Origin: an uncultured bacterium
GTDB lineage: Bacteria; Myxococcota_A; Bradymonadia; UBA7976; VGTA01
Reading direction: 5' to 3'
Length of the DNA: 64,000 nucleotides
NCBI GenBank assembly: GCA_943788935.1
Contig: CALSSE010000003.1
Coordinates: forward strand, 62,001-126,000
Shown here: positions 35,970 through 46,500 of the stretch, one piece after another
Layout of the letters: each line of letters opens with the position of its first letter
Position numbering within the stretch: the first letter of the stretch is position 1
Notes under the pieces: generated by a model
Told to the model about the DNA's origin: nothing
Database searches by the model: none
What the model saw: the letters and a program-made list of their open reading frames with translations, nothing else
Position numbers and translations under genes: made by a program

Positions 35970-36914
35970 TCATCTTGGAGCGATGGTCGCTCCAAGGAGA
36001 GCCGCCAGGCGCTCCCCTCTCAGACGTCTCCGCCCAATAGAGACATCATCGAGCTGATAAAAGCCCTCTCCACAACGAATAAAACAGCGGCCTTCATCAA
36101 GGAAAGCTTGGCCCACAGGGATCACCTGATCTTCGGCGCTCTGCAGTGGCCTATCGAATACACCTACCCGTCCATGATGAATGACCATCAACTCATGGCC
36201 CAGCCCACTATAGGCGCATGGTTCAGGAGCGGCCGCTCTTACGAAAGCCTCGACTTGAGTCGCGGTCATCGACCAATCGATCTCTAGCTCATCAGGATCT
36301 ACCAACGGAGCCCATGAGCTCTCACCCTCTTGGGGTTCCCCTTGTAGATGATCTCTCCACTTTTGGGGATCAGAGCGGTGTAACTGAGCAGAGTCGATCA
36401 CATAGGAGACCATAAATGAGGCTGCTCGCCTCTCTAGACGAACCGCTAATGCTCCTCCGCTCTCTCTGCGGCGTACATCGATGGTCTCTGCCATCAAGAT
36501 GTGACCCTCATCAAGAGCAGGACTCAAGCGATGAATCGTAATAGCGGTCTTATCCTCTCGATGATAGATGACCCAAAAAGCAGGATCGGGTCCTCTCCAC
36601 TTTGGTAAAGCGCTAGGATGAACATTCACACCTGGCGCCAACTTAAGGACGGCCTCGGGAATACGTCGAGGGTAAAATGAACTCACGATCAGCTCCGGCT
36701 GAGTTAAAGCGAGAGCTTCTTGAATCTCGGGGTCATCTAAATTTGGTAAACGCCATCGAGGGAGAGACGGTGATGTCTTTAAGGCGCTAGAGAGCTTACG
36801 TGCTCCCTCACCCCCCGATCGTCCATGGACGATCCCACACAGCTCTACACCTAACTCTTTGGCGCTCAATAGACCTAAGCCTGCTCTCGGGTCCCCAAAA
36901 TATAAAACGCGCAT
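35970..36914 (-). CDS. Formyltransferase family protein (methionyl-tRNA formyltransferase-like)
   Basis: A 314-residue protein of the N10-formyltetrahydrofolate transferase family. The catalytic pattern is complete: GVNVHPSALPKWRGPDPAFW (Asn97, His99, Ser101) and LSPALDEGHIL (Asp135), followed by an OB-like C-terminal region (about 210-310). Length fits methionyl-tRNA formyltransferase, but the first strand (VLYFGDPRAGLGLLSA) is unlike typical Fmt, no deformylase gene is adjacent, and sugar formyltransferases share these residues. The start overlaps the stop of the metallophosphoesterase by one base (TAATG). I would not give the fmt symbol without a phylogeny. Confidence 0.8.
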   Translation of the reverse strand: MRVLYFGDPRAGLGLLSAKELGVELCGIVHGRSGGEGARKLSSALKTSPSLPRWRLPNLDDPEIQEALALTQPELIVSSFYPRRIPEAVLKLAPGVNVHPSALPKWRGPDPAFWVIYHREDKTAITIHRLSPALDEGHILMAETIDVRRRESGGALAVRLERRAASFMVSYVIDSAQLHRSDPQKWRDHLQGEPQEGESSWAPLVDPDELEIDWSMTATQVEAFVRAAAPEPCAYSGLGHELMVIHHGRVGVFDRPLQSAEDQVIPVGQAFLDEGRCFIRCGEGFYQLDDVSIGRRRLRGERLAALLGATIAPR

Positions 36915-37648
36915 TAAATTCCCAAGAAGAGGCGATGACCAAAAGTATCGGCGAGGTAAGGGGTATTAAAGATCTTACTCGCTGCCGCATTCACCTCATA
37001 GGGGACTCTAATATATTCAAACTCGCCAGTTGAGCTGTCATATACACCGCAACATGCTCGTGGATCATGATCTCGAGGTTGTCCTACACTCCCTACGGTG
37101 ATCACGAATCGATACCCACCTACAAGGTGAAAGCGAGTATTGAGGATCTCTTCTGCGCTCTGTTGGTTGTAATAAAAGCATTTGCAGAGATGCGAGTGAC
37201 CAATAAAAGTAACAAAAGGTTGCTCTTCATAGCGCTCGATGAGCGGCGTGATATGCTCGGTTCCAAAGATATACTTGAATGTCGTATAGTCTACAGGTGA
37301 AGCGTGACAGAAGCTCGCCTCTTCTTGATGCGCTATATAAGGTAGCCCTTGCAGCCACTCAATACTCTCTTGGCTGATCACAGAGCGATGACCATCAAGA
37401 GCTCGTCGTGCGGCGAGCCTGTAAAACTCATAATTCATTCGATCTGCGACCGCAGCATCATGATTGCCGAGAATAGTGTGAGTAGCGGTCTGTTTGATGA
37501 GTTGACAGCAGGCCTCAGGGTCGCCCCCATAGCCCACCACATCACCGAGGCAGATAATATGGTCTACCTTGAAAGTCTCCAATACTCTCAAAGTAGCCTC
37601 TAAGGCCTCTAAATTAGCGTGAATATCGGAGATAATTCCGTAACGCAT
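36914..37648 (-). CDS. Metallophosphoesterase (YfcE/MJ0936-like)
   Basis: A 244-residue calcineurin-like phosphoesterase. Metal-binding motifs: ISDIHANLEAL (Asp-x-His), CLGDVVGYGGDPEAC, TILGNHDAAV, FCHASP and TFIGHSHLCKCF (GHxH). The last motif, GSVGQPRDHDPRACCGVYD, is typical of the MJ0936/YfcE subfamily. The ATG at 37648 is chosen because the motif starts there (MRYGIISDIH) and it lies 4 bases after the upstream stop; a longer frame to 37726 would overlap that gene. Substrate unknown, perhaps phosphodiesters or nucleotides. Confidence 0.92.
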   Translation of the reverse strand: MRYGIISDIHANLEALEATLRVLETFKVDHIICLGDVVGYGGDPEACCQLIKQTATHTILGNHDAAVADRMNYEFYRLAARRALDGHRSVISQESIEWLQGLPYIAHQEEASFCHASPVDYTTFKYIFGTEHITPLIERYEEQPFVTFIGHSHLCKCFYYNQQSAEEILNTRFHLVGGYRFVITVGSVGQPRDHDPRACCGVYDSSTGEFEYIRVPYEVNAAASKIFNTPYLADTFGHRLFLGI

Positions 37649-37652
37649 GAGC

Positions 37653-39872
37653 TTAGCTTTCTTTGGTAGAGCGCTCTCTCGATTCTGAATCATCAGAGTC
37701 AGCCGAGTCTTGAGGAGAGCTAACAAAGACCTGCGTCTTGAGCTCTAAGTCGATCACGCTGTTCATCTGTGTAATCTGAGCGCCAGCGGCGGCGGTGACT
37801 GGATCTATAACATCTTCTTCAATGATATCGACATCATCAATAAGTAAGAAGATTTCTCCCCCAGCATCCGTAAGATATTCTTCCTCAATAAAATCTTCTG
37901 AGATCAGCTCTATATCGTCCTCATCGACCCCCATGACTCGGTCAATGGGTGGAGGGATATCGCTTTCTATATCATTGATTTCGCTAATATCAGAGAGGTC
38001 GTCAAAAGACTGTTCAAAGATCTCATCTTCGCCCGAAGCGGCCAAGATCTCTTGAGCTTCAATACTCTCAAGACTCTCAAACTCTTGAGCGTTAGTGGGT
38101 TCATCATCCTCGAACTCAGCATCTACGCCCGCTCTTTGCATCGCTTGAAAAGCGAGTTGTTCAACCTCTTCATCAGCATCAATCCCCATCTCACTCATTT
38201 GTGAGAGGAGTCCATCCCAATTTTCCCATGTCTCAGCAGCGCTCAACCTAGATACTCGGAAGTTAACGTTCACTTCCACGAAATGGGTGATGCAACGCTG
38301 TAGGAGCTCAACATCGCTCTTAGCGAGTCCAAGGGCTACTGCTTGACCTTGAATATTTAAGGGCATATGAATCCCGAACTCAATCGCTGATTTGAGAACT
38401 CGATGTTGCAACCGCCGTAGCCAAGGAATAGGAAAAGACTTGATGAAAATCAAGTAGTCTCGCTGACGCACTGTGCTCCAATAAGACCAAATACTCACCG
38501 CTATCATCGCCTCTTGGGCAGATGAGATCTCGGAGAAACTCTCTTGATTGAAGGGGTGCTTCATCTGACCATCACGATCAAAATCCTCAGCTGCGACCAC
38601 TGCTCGAGCTTTAGCCGCCCCACTGCTGGTCATCCCCATCTGTTTAATATAATTAATGATATAAGCAGCATTCTCTTCGAGAGGCGCCTCGATCATTCGT
38701 TGTCCATAGAATTTACCGCTCTTCTTATAGAGAGTTAATTCTAGCTTGAAGCTCTTACGGAGGCTCCGGAGGACTTTGGGCCCGACCGTATTATCGATGT
38801 GTATAGGCCAGTACAGTTCATCTTGCTGAACACCATCTTTCAGAGTGAAGAGGACGATACACGGTGCACCGAGTTGTAACTCACGATGAAGCTGAACGCG
38901 GATATCAAGATCATCGGTAATCCAACTCTCTGCTCGTCGCTCATCAACCTTTGACGCCAGTTCAATACTCCCATCGGTGATCCTTATATAGTGATCATCA
39001 CCTTGAGCAGCCTCAGTATCAAACTGTTTCATATTCTGAGCATATAAAAGTTTCGTCGGCTCTTGTGGCTTCTTTTGGGCAGAGAGGTCCTCAACCGGCG
39101 TCGAGTCCGTAACCGCAGTCGCCTCTATATTTGCGGTCTTTGAGACCGTAGTAGACTGACTTCTCTCAGCAGACTCTGAAACCTTTTGAGGCGCGATAGA
39201 CGTCAAGTCCTGGGTATGATCAAGCGCGCTATCGATCAAAGCATCTAGGGCGCTAACCCCTGACGTAATTTTCACCTCTCCAGTGGCCCCTCTTCCGCTC
39301 TCTTCTCTTTTGCCTCGAATAACTTGAGTCTGAGATTCTGCTAGCTCTTGAGCTAGCTCATTTTGAACGGTTTGTGGTGCCTGCAGACGCTGAGGTAAGC
39401 CGCCTATTTTAGGCGCTCGAGGATGAGGGGTCGGGTCAGGACGGGCGTTAATACGATAATCACTAGAGAGCGCTTCAAGTCTAGCAGCCAAAGAGTGATC
39501 CCCGACGACCAGCTCGGGGGTATGGTAGTAAGACTTTGCCGACAGAGACTCTTCATTAGCGATCTTCTTCATGAGGTCAGCCTGAAGCGAGAGTGCTCGA
39601 TATGCTAAACTCTTGGGAATGGCGATCAATCCAATCTCTTGCTCTGGACAATCGATCCACACCGCTGTCGCGCCTCCCTCTAGAGCTTTACTGGGTTTAC
39701 AAGCATATTGTACTAGATTCTCAAGGCCCACCTCTAATCGCTGTAGTGCGCTTAGGTGCCTCGCATCAATATACCAAATCGCCTCTACTGTGATGCTCTC
39801 TCCACAGTCACAGATTCCTTTATGACTCTCGGTGATGACACCTGTCTCTTTACGATTTACCATGTTATTCAT
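37653..39872 (-). CDS. Acidic protein of unknown function with possible CpXC-like N-terminus
   Basis: A 739-residue protein. The N-terminus has CDCGESITVEAIWYIDA and later ACKPSKAL and DCPEQEIGLI, a weak likeness to the CpXC domain, without the full cysteine set. A central region (about 270-560) has alternating strands and helices (ELYWPIHIDNTVGPKVLRSL, EAMIAVSIWSYWS). The last 150 residues are highly acidic with Glu/Asp/Ile runs (DDIELISEDFIEEEY). ATG at 39872 is preceded by AGGAGAG; a GTG at 39893 would overlap the glnS stop. It lies between glnS and the metallophosphoesterase with tight spacing, so the four genes form one operon. Function unknown. Confidence 0.65.
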   Translation of the reverse strand: MNNMVNRKETGVITESHKGICDCGESITVEAIWYIDARHLSALQRLEVGLENLVQYACKPSKALEGGATAVWIDCPEQEIGLIAIPKSLAYRALSLQADLMKKIANEESLSAKSYYHTPELVVGDHSLAARLEALSSDYRINARPDPTPHPRAPKIGGLPQRLQAPQTVQNELAQELAESQTQVIRGKREESGRGATGEVKITSGVSALDALIDSALDHTQDLTSIAPQKVSESAERSQSTTVSKTANIEATAVTDSTPVEDLSAQKKPQEPTKLLYAQNMKQFDTEAAQGDDHYIRITDGSIELASKVDERRAESWITDDLDIRVQLHRELQLGAPCIVLFTLKDGVQQDELYWPIHIDNTVGPKVLRSLRKSFKLELTLYKKSGKFYGQRMIEAPLEENAAYIINYIKQMGMTSSGAAKARAVVAAEDFDRDGQMKHPFNQESFSEISSAQEAMIAVSIWSYWSTVRQRDYLIFIKSFPIPWLRRLQHRVLKSAIEFGIHMPLNIQGQAVALGLAKSDVELLQRCITHFVEVNVNFRVSRLSAAETWENWDGLLSQMSEMGIDADEEVEQLAFQAMQRAGVDAEFEDDEPTNAQEFESLESIEAQEILAASGEDEIFEQSFDDLSDISEINDIESDIPPPIDRVMGVDEDDIELISEDFIEEEYLTDAGGEIFLLIDDVDIIEEDVIDPVTAAAGAQITQMNSVIDLELKTQVFVSSPQDSADSDDSESRERSTKES

Positions 39873-39892
39873 ATCTCTCTCCTCACCTCTCA

Positions 39893-41575
39893 CTAGCGCT
39901 TAGCGATCTTCGCCCATGAGTCTTTGAGCGTGATGGTACGATGAAATATTGGAGAGCCTTGATTGGAGCTCTTTATATCTGCCGTGAAGTAACCGAGTCG
40001 TTCAAACTGGACAGTATCACCTGCTTGAGTGTTCATTAAATGTGGTTCACAGACCACCTCAGACAACACTTCCAAAGAGCTAGGGTTCAGATCCTCCAAG
40101 AAACTCTCTTTATCTTTACCAGGAGTCATCTCATTGAAGAGTCGATCATAGAGCTTAACCTCTGTAGAGACACCTTTGGAGGCGGACACCCAGTGAAGTG
40201 TTCCTTTGACTTTTCGACCATCAGCGGCTGTCCCACCCTTCGACTCTGGGTCCCATGTACAGCGAAGCTCGATCACCTCACCTTCTGAATCTTTAATCAC
40301 TTCTTCACAAGTAATTAAACATGCATATCGCAAGCGAACCTCTTTGCCTGGGCAGAGCCTAAACCATTTTTTGGGCGCGTCCTCTTTAAAGTCATCACGC
40401 TCGATATAGATCTCTTTGGTGAGGTGAAGACTTCGTGACCCAAAGCTATCATCACTGGGATAGAGAGGTGCATCAAAGGTCTCCACATGTCCCTCAGGGA
40501 AATTCGTGATCGTCACCTTAAGAGGCTTTAGAACAGCCATCAGTCGCGGAGAGCTTTGATTCAAGCACTCACGGACCGCATGCTCTAAATGACCCACGTC
40601 GACCACTCCATAATTTTTAGTGACACCGATCCTCTCACAGAAGTTACGAATCGCCTCTGCGGGATAGCCTCTCCTCCTTAAGCCAGCGATCGTTGGCATT
40701 CTTGGATCATCCCATCCTTCTACATGACCCTCGGAGACGAGGTGTTGAAGTTTGCGCTTGCTCATCACTGTATAAGTGAGATTTAACCTAGAGAACTCAT
40801 ATTGGTGAGGTCGCTGCGTTGATTCAAAACCGAGATTCTCAAGGAACCAGTCGTAGAGGGGTCTATGATCCTCAAACTCTAAAGTACATATAGAGTGAGT
40901 CACTCCCTCAATCGCGTCAGAGAGTCCATGAGCGAAATCATACATCGGATAAATGCACCAATCATCACCTGTTCGATGATGATGAGCATGTAGAATTCGA
41001 TACATCGCGGGATCACGAAAATTAAGATTAGCAGAGCCCATATCGATCTTAGCGCGTAAGACGTGCTCACCCTCTTTAAACTCTCCGCCCTTCATCTTCT
41101 CTAGGAGTGATAGATTATCTTCTATGCTGCGGTCTCGGTAGGGGCTTGGCCGACCGGGCTTATGAAAATCACCGCGATACTCCCTAATCTGTTCAGCGCT
41201 AAGGCTATCAACGTAGGCTTTTCCTTGCTTCACTAAATCGACCGCCATGTCATAGAGTCGATCGAAATAATCTGAAGCAAAATAGAGCCCTTCACCCCAG
41301 CTAAATCCGAGCCATTGTACATCAGTCTTAATTGACTCCACATACTCGGTCTCTTCCTTTGAAGGATTGGTGTCATCGAGCCGCAGGTTACATTGACCAC
41401 CTAACTTCTGGGCGAGACCAAAATTAAGACAGATCGATTTGGCATGACCAATATGTAAATATCCATTGGGTTCAGGAGGAAAACGGGTCATTAAGCGCCC
41501 TTGGTTTTTCCCCTCTTCGATATCGTTAAGAACGATCTCTTCGACAAAATTTGTAGGACGATCTGCGTCGCTCAT
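39893..41575 (-). CDS. glnS: Glutaminyl-tRNA synthetase
   Basis: A 560-residue class I synthetase charging tRNA-Gln. The HIGH motif is [15 protein letters not shown] (His41-His44), the KMSKS equivalent is VMSKRKL near residue 275, and the catalytic core continues with [17 protein letters not shown]. The C-terminal beta-barrel anticodon-binding domains are complete (about 340-555), with [18 protein letters not shown] and the final TITLKDSW. Length and motifs match the family. Its presence suggests that this organism uses direct Gln-tRNA charging. It is followed by the acidic unknown gene, whose alternative start would overlap its stop. Confidence 0.97.
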   Translation of the reverse strand: MSDADRPTNFVEEIVLNDIEEGKNQGRLMTRFPPEPNGYLHIGHAKSICLNFGLAQKLGGQCNLRLDDTNPSKEETEYVESIKTDVQWLGFSWGEGLYFASDYFDRLYDMAVDLVKQGKAYVDSLSAEQIREYRGDFHKPGRPSPYRDRSIEDNLSLLEKMKGGEFKEGEHVLRAKIDMGSANLNFRDPAMYRILHAHHHRTGDDWCIYPMYDFAHGLSDAIEGVTHSICTLEFEDHRPLYDWFLENLGFESTQRPHQYEFSRLNLTYTVMSKRKLQHLVSEGHVEGWDDPRMPTIAGLRRRGYPAEAIRNFCERIGVTKNYGVVDVGHLEHAVRECLNQSSPRLMAVLKPLKVTITNFPEGHVETFDAPLYPSDDSFGSRSLHLTKEIYIERDDFKEDAPKKWFRLCPGKEVRLRYACLITCEEVIKDSEGEVIELRCTWDPESKGGTAADGRKVKGTLHWVSASKGVSTEVKLYDRLFNEMTPGKDKESFLEDLNPSSLEVLSEVVCEPHLMNTQAGDTVQFERLGYFTADIKSSNQGSPIFHRTITLKDSWAKIAKR

Positions 41576-41783
41576 AACCTATTTTCCTCAGCTGGTTTGC
41601 ATCTATTCAGAGATATAGTGCGCTACCTTACCAAAAAGGCACTCAGTCCGAAACTGAAATGGCACATCATTATTGATCCGAGACCAAAGCCCTCAATAAG
41701 GCCCTCATCACTTGATCAACCGAGATCATTCAGAGCTACAATCCGAGTAAAACTTTACCCCATTGCGATCCTTGAGCTGAGTA

Positions 41784-43385
41784 TTAAGTCCCCTTTAGAG
41801 CTTGATCAATCGCTTTGTCATATGCTGGAGAATGAAGCTCTGCCCGAGGTGAGGAAGGTGGAGCTTGTTCCTCTTCAATCTCTAAATTCTTCGCTGGGGC
41901 AGTGACCGGTCTAGAGGTCTCTTCAGGGACAGAAATGGGCTTAACACCATCGAAAGCTTCAAGCGACTGCTGATCGATGTCCGAAGATCTCGGACTGAAG
42001 CCAGGATCAGGCGTCACTGACTGAGCACCGGCGATGTGATCAACGTTCTCTCTAATTTCCACTTCACCTGCTCTCTCACTCTGATATTGTCGAGTAGCGA
42101 TATCTCCTTGCACTTGCTCTTCTACTTGACTCTCTTGGTCAAGCTGCTCCAATTCACTGACTTGAGCTTGAGCATCTCTCTCAAGGCGAGCTGCTAGTGA
42201 AGCGACCGCCCGATCTGCGCCAGATGAGTTAGCCGGCGCTAACGAAGCGCTTTGCAGTTGACTCATCTTAGACACCGTTTGCTCTGGAGTACGCTCAGCG
42301 CTGAGGTCAACGCTCACCTCTCCTTCCGCAACATATCTACGTCCATCTGGACCGGTTGAGGAGCTCAGCTGCACGCCACCCCGTACATGTACACCGCCTG
42401 CTCTCGCGTGAGCTTGCTCATGAGCTCTCACCTCTTGATCTCGTCGCTGAAGTCGTTGAACTTCTCTCTGCTCTTCACTGCTGAGTGGTTGGCCTTGAGA
42501 ATCGATGGGCACTCCTGGCTCCCTAACTATCGGCGCTTCAGCATTAGCGCTATCTACTCTAACCTCAGCGACGACCTGCTGACTCACTAGCGCCTCGGCG
42601 CTATTCTCTTCGGCGACTCGTTGGTCAAGCGCTCGACTCGCTTGCACGCTCTCATTAATTCGTTGGTCAACTCTTCTTTGATCGACCAAAGCCGACTCTT
42701 GATTGATCTGTATTCGAGCGTTATCCGTAACCTGTGCTTCATTTACACTCTCATTCACCGCACTCTCAGTCGCGATGCGTTCTGATTCAGGGCCACCGGG
42801 TCGTAAATCTTCAAACTCATCGAGCGCTCGCTGTCTAATACGCTCTTCGATCTTTTCAAATCGAGCAGCGATCTCACCGCTACCATTGATAGAGGGCAGA
42901 GCGCCCTCGGGCGCTCCTCCACTAGAGTCAGCACTCGAAGCACCCGTAGTCGCTACTCCAAATTGCCTTGGGCTGTCTCCTGCCACCCCATTGTTAACTT
43001 GTACACGAGGTGCACTCAGCCCTGTCGCCGCAGATTCAGCGATACTGAGTGAGCTCAGCGCGTTTGATCTAGCGGTTAATGGGTCAAAGGCTTGTACCCG
43101 ACTAGGGAGACGAGTCAATGGCGTACTGGGAGGAACATCTCTGAGGTTTCGTCCCTCTGTATTCCCTCTAAAACGATCTACTTGGCTCTCGCTAGGGAAT
43201 CGCTGATCAAGTACTTCTCGACTCTTGGTAACGACTTGAGTCTTTTTTAACTCAACGCCCTGACTTTCGAGTTGATTGTCTTCTTCTATTTTTAAGAGGT
43301 CTTTTGGCTCACCCACATCCACTCGACTGAAGAGCTGTGGACGCTTATTAACGGGGGGTAAAGTATATCCAATATCAGAAGGCAT
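41784..43385 (-). CDS. SprA-related putative metallopeptidase with long low-complexity regions
   Basis: A 533-residue protein. The core near residues 298-385 has SSEEQREVQRLQRRDQEVRA then HEQAHARAGG, an HExxH-like motif, and GPDGRRYVAEGEVSVDLSAE; this order is the mark of the SprA-related family of predicted zinc proteases. The flanks are rich in Gln, Ala, Ser and Arg (many RVDQR, ASSAD stretches), probably disordered. The start at 43385 (MPSDIGYTLPP) has GGAG seven bases upstream; longer frames starting with TTG or an ATG too close to the Shine-Dalgarno are less likely. No signal peptide, so a cytoplasmic role is likely unless export is unusual. Substrate unknown. Confidence 0.75.
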   Translation of the reverse strand: MPSDIGYTLPPVNKRPQLFSRVDVGEPKDLLKIEEDNQLESQGVELKKTQVVTKSREVLDQRFPSESQVDRFRGNTEGRNLRDVPPSTPLTRLPSRVQAFDPLTARSNALSSLSIAESAATGLSAPRVQVNNGVAGDSPRQFGVATTGASSADSSGGAPEGALPSINGSGEIAARFEKIEERIRQRALDEFEDLRPGGPESERIATESAVNESVNEAQVTDNARIQINQESALVDQRRVDQRINESVQASRALDQRVAEENSAEALVSQQVVAEVRVDSANAEAPIVREPGVPIDSQGQPLSSEEQREVQRLQRRDQEVRAHEQAHARAGGVHVRGGVQLSSSTGPDGRRYVAEGEVSVDLSAERTPEQTVSKMSQLQSASLAPANSSGADRAVASLAARLERDAQAQVSELEQLDQESQVEEQVQGDIATRQYQSERAGEVEIRENVDHIAGAQSVTPDPGFSPRSSDIDQQSLEAFDGVKPISVPEETSRPVTAPAKNLEIEEEQAPPSSPRAELHSPAYDKAIDQALKGT

Positions 43386-43530
43386 GTTCATTCTCCATTT
43401 ACTAGCTTGATGATGAGAGAAGTCTATTAAAAACAAATACTCATATTCATCTTAGCAGGCTCTGTCGATCTTGTCGAGCGGGCATCTTTTCACAATCAAC
43501 ATCCTTAAATCGGAAAGATCATGCCTCTTC

Positions 43531-46500
43531 TTAAACTTTTCTCGCCTTGAGGACGACTTTGCCTTCCCGCACTTTAACCGTAAAGCGAACGATGTCCCAC
43601 CCGTGAACTGTCATCGCGATCTCTCTAGCTTGATCAATCTCTAGTTGAAAGTCCTCAAAAGTGATCTCTTCCGTGGGTTCCCCGTAAACAGTTTTGAGAG
43701 TGAGGTAACGATCAAATAAGTCATGAATCTGTCGACGCTCTTCCACGGTCATCGTCGGCACTTGTGGAACTGGAGTCATCATGACATTTTTCCTCGCTCC
43801 TTCCGCCTCGAGCCTCATTAACTGGACAAGTGAAGAGATCATCTCTTTATCCGGCATTAAGGCGCTCTGCTCTGCTAAAGCTCGCTCATTCTTCAGAGCT
43901 TCACTCACAGGAGCGGATTCATCATTGAGAGGTCTATCACCCTGGCTAGGCTCTGCCGTGATCTCTTGTACTTCTGGAGTAACAAGTCCTTCTCTTCGAT
44001 TCGCTTCTTGCTCCATGCTTACTTGATCTTGAGCATCTTCTCTGTATAAAATCTCGTCTTCTTCTTGTAGAGATTTCACACTTGAGATCTCTTGTGAAAG
44101 AGCATCAACTGGATGAGCATCAACTGGATGAGCATCAACTGGACGAGCCTCTTCTGGTTCAGTCGTTGAGGATTTGACTGTATTAACGGGGATAGAGTCA
44201 AGACTCAGAGATAATGAGTCATGGTACTGCTTGGGTGCGGGAGCTGAGGTAAACACCTCATCACTAGAATCATCGAAAACGAGGGAAGGAGAGTCTAAAG
44301 AGACCTCTAAGAAGTCTCTCACTTCATTCAATGGTTTCTCGGTGATCGCTGTTTCTGATGAGGACTCTCGCTTATGCAAAGGATCGCCCTCCTTTAACTG
44401 CCCAAATAACGGATCAACTTGATTCGAATCGGGTAAGTCTTCTATTCCGGTTAGCTCATTAAACTCATAGTGATCGGTGAGTTCATCTTCTGGGAGTTGA
44501 TCTCGTTCAAGGATACTGAGATCGGCGAAGTCATCGATACCGTCAATCATCACTATAGACTGTTCTTCGGCTGGAGTAGAGTTCATTGCTGGCTTAGGGA
44601 CTCTCGTCACCTCTGCTCCACTAGACCCAACGACTACTTCCCGATCAACCTCTACCGCGCTCACCTCCCTGACCTCAATAGTGACTCTCTCTTGAGAGGG
44701 AATCTCTTCTACGGGCTCGCTCGACGCTTCTGCGGGCTCGCTTGACTCTTCTGCGGGCTCGCTCGACGCTTCTGCGGGCTCGCTCGACGCTTCTGCGGGC
44801 TCGCTCGACGCTTCTGCGGGCTCGCTCGACGCTTCTGCGGGCTCGCTCGACGCTTCTGCGGGCTCGCTCGACGTTTCTGCGGGCTCGCTCGACGCTTCTG
44901 TGGGCTCGCTCGACGCTTCTGCAGGCTCACTCGACACATCTGTGGGCTCGCTCGACGCTTCTGCAGGCTCACTCGACACTTCTGTGGGCTCGCTCGACGC
45001 TTCTGCAGGCTCACTCGACACTTCTGTGGGCTCGCTCGACGCTTCTGCAGGCTCACTCGACACTTCTGTGGGCTCGCTCGACGCTTCTGTGGGCTCGCTC
45101 GACGCTTTTGCAGGTTCGTTAAATGCTTCTGAGTGCACTCTCAACGCTTCTACCATAAGCTCATCTAAAACATCAGGTACCAGCTCACCCACCTCAAGCT
45201 CACCCACCTCAAGCTCACCCACCTCAAGCTCACCCACCTCAAGCTCACCCACCTCAAGCTCTAAATCATCTTCAAAGCTAATTAAGAGAGGTTGGTCACT
45301 CTCCTGATCCTCTTGATCCATAAAGTGCAGAGGCTCTCGATCTCTCACCTCATCCTCAATGAGAGGCTCCATTAGGTCTCGGTCGAGCTCACTGAGACCT
45401 TTATCGCCATTAAGATCTGTAGAGAGGTCAGGAAGATCTACCTGCAGCTCTTCTGGTACTACATCGATCATTGACCAATCAAGATCGAGTAACTGATGGA
45501 GATCGAGATCAAGCTCAGAATCCTCCACAAATCGCTCTAGCGCTAAGCCAAAGAGTTTAGGACGACGGCGCTCAAAAAAGGCGATCTTCGACTCTGCTTG
45601 AGTGAGCGCTTGCTGAATTAAAACCTTCTCGTCAAGGAGCTCTTCTAGGGCGCCATAAGTGACTGCAGGTGATTCGTCTTTAATCCTATGAATGAGAGCA
45701 TCTTGAGCATGAAGCGCTTCTTCTAACAATAAGCTCCACTTATCGATATCTTCATTCAAAGCCTCTTCCTGTGCGAAGAGAGTCGTGAGAAGACTACTAG
45801 GATTTTCTGCGGTACTCAGCGTGACAGAACGGCTCTCTAAAAACTTAAAGAAAGACGGATTGACCGGATGAGGGGGCGCATCAATATGACGATTAATAAA
45901 ATCTCGGAGGTGACCGTCTCCAATAACCTTCGACCATTGAGCACTCCTACCTCGACTCTTGAGAGTTTGTCGAACATCAAGAGAGACAGGCCGATAAGTC
46001 TCCAACACTCTCTGGGCATCAGACCAACGATGGTCAGGATTAGGATGCAAGCAACGCTTTAGGATCAACTTCAAGCTATTCGAGAAATCATCAGAAAGAG
46101 GAACAATCCCGCTAGTTGAGCTAATTTCGGAGAGATCACTCAAGCTCTCGATAGAAATCAAAGGTCGACGAGTGATCAGTTCATAAAAGATAGCCCCAAA
46201 AGCCCATAGGTCAGAGCGCAAGTCTCCTCTCTGCCCACTTCGTTGCTCAGGGCTGCAATAGACACTCCGCAAATGTCGCTCTCGCATGCCTGTAGCGCCG
46301 TTCCAACCACGATAGAGCGCTGTCTCCTCCATGTAGGGTAACAGTCGCAGCTGAAAGCGATGGTCGATCACTACCCTTGAAGGGTGCAGATCTCCAAAGC
46401 AGACTCCCAATTGATGAAGAGCCGCTAGAGTCTCTAGGAGCTGCTCACCAATGTAGAGCGCTGTATATATATCGTTATGAGGGATGAGGCTCTCAAGCGT

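Noticed and set aside
44709..45122. Long antisense and out-of-frame ORFs over the SSEPAEA repeat (44709-45056, 44742-45122, 44900-45307)
   Set aside because: They exist only because a 21-nt repeat keeps several frames open; they have no start signals and their content is repeat translation.
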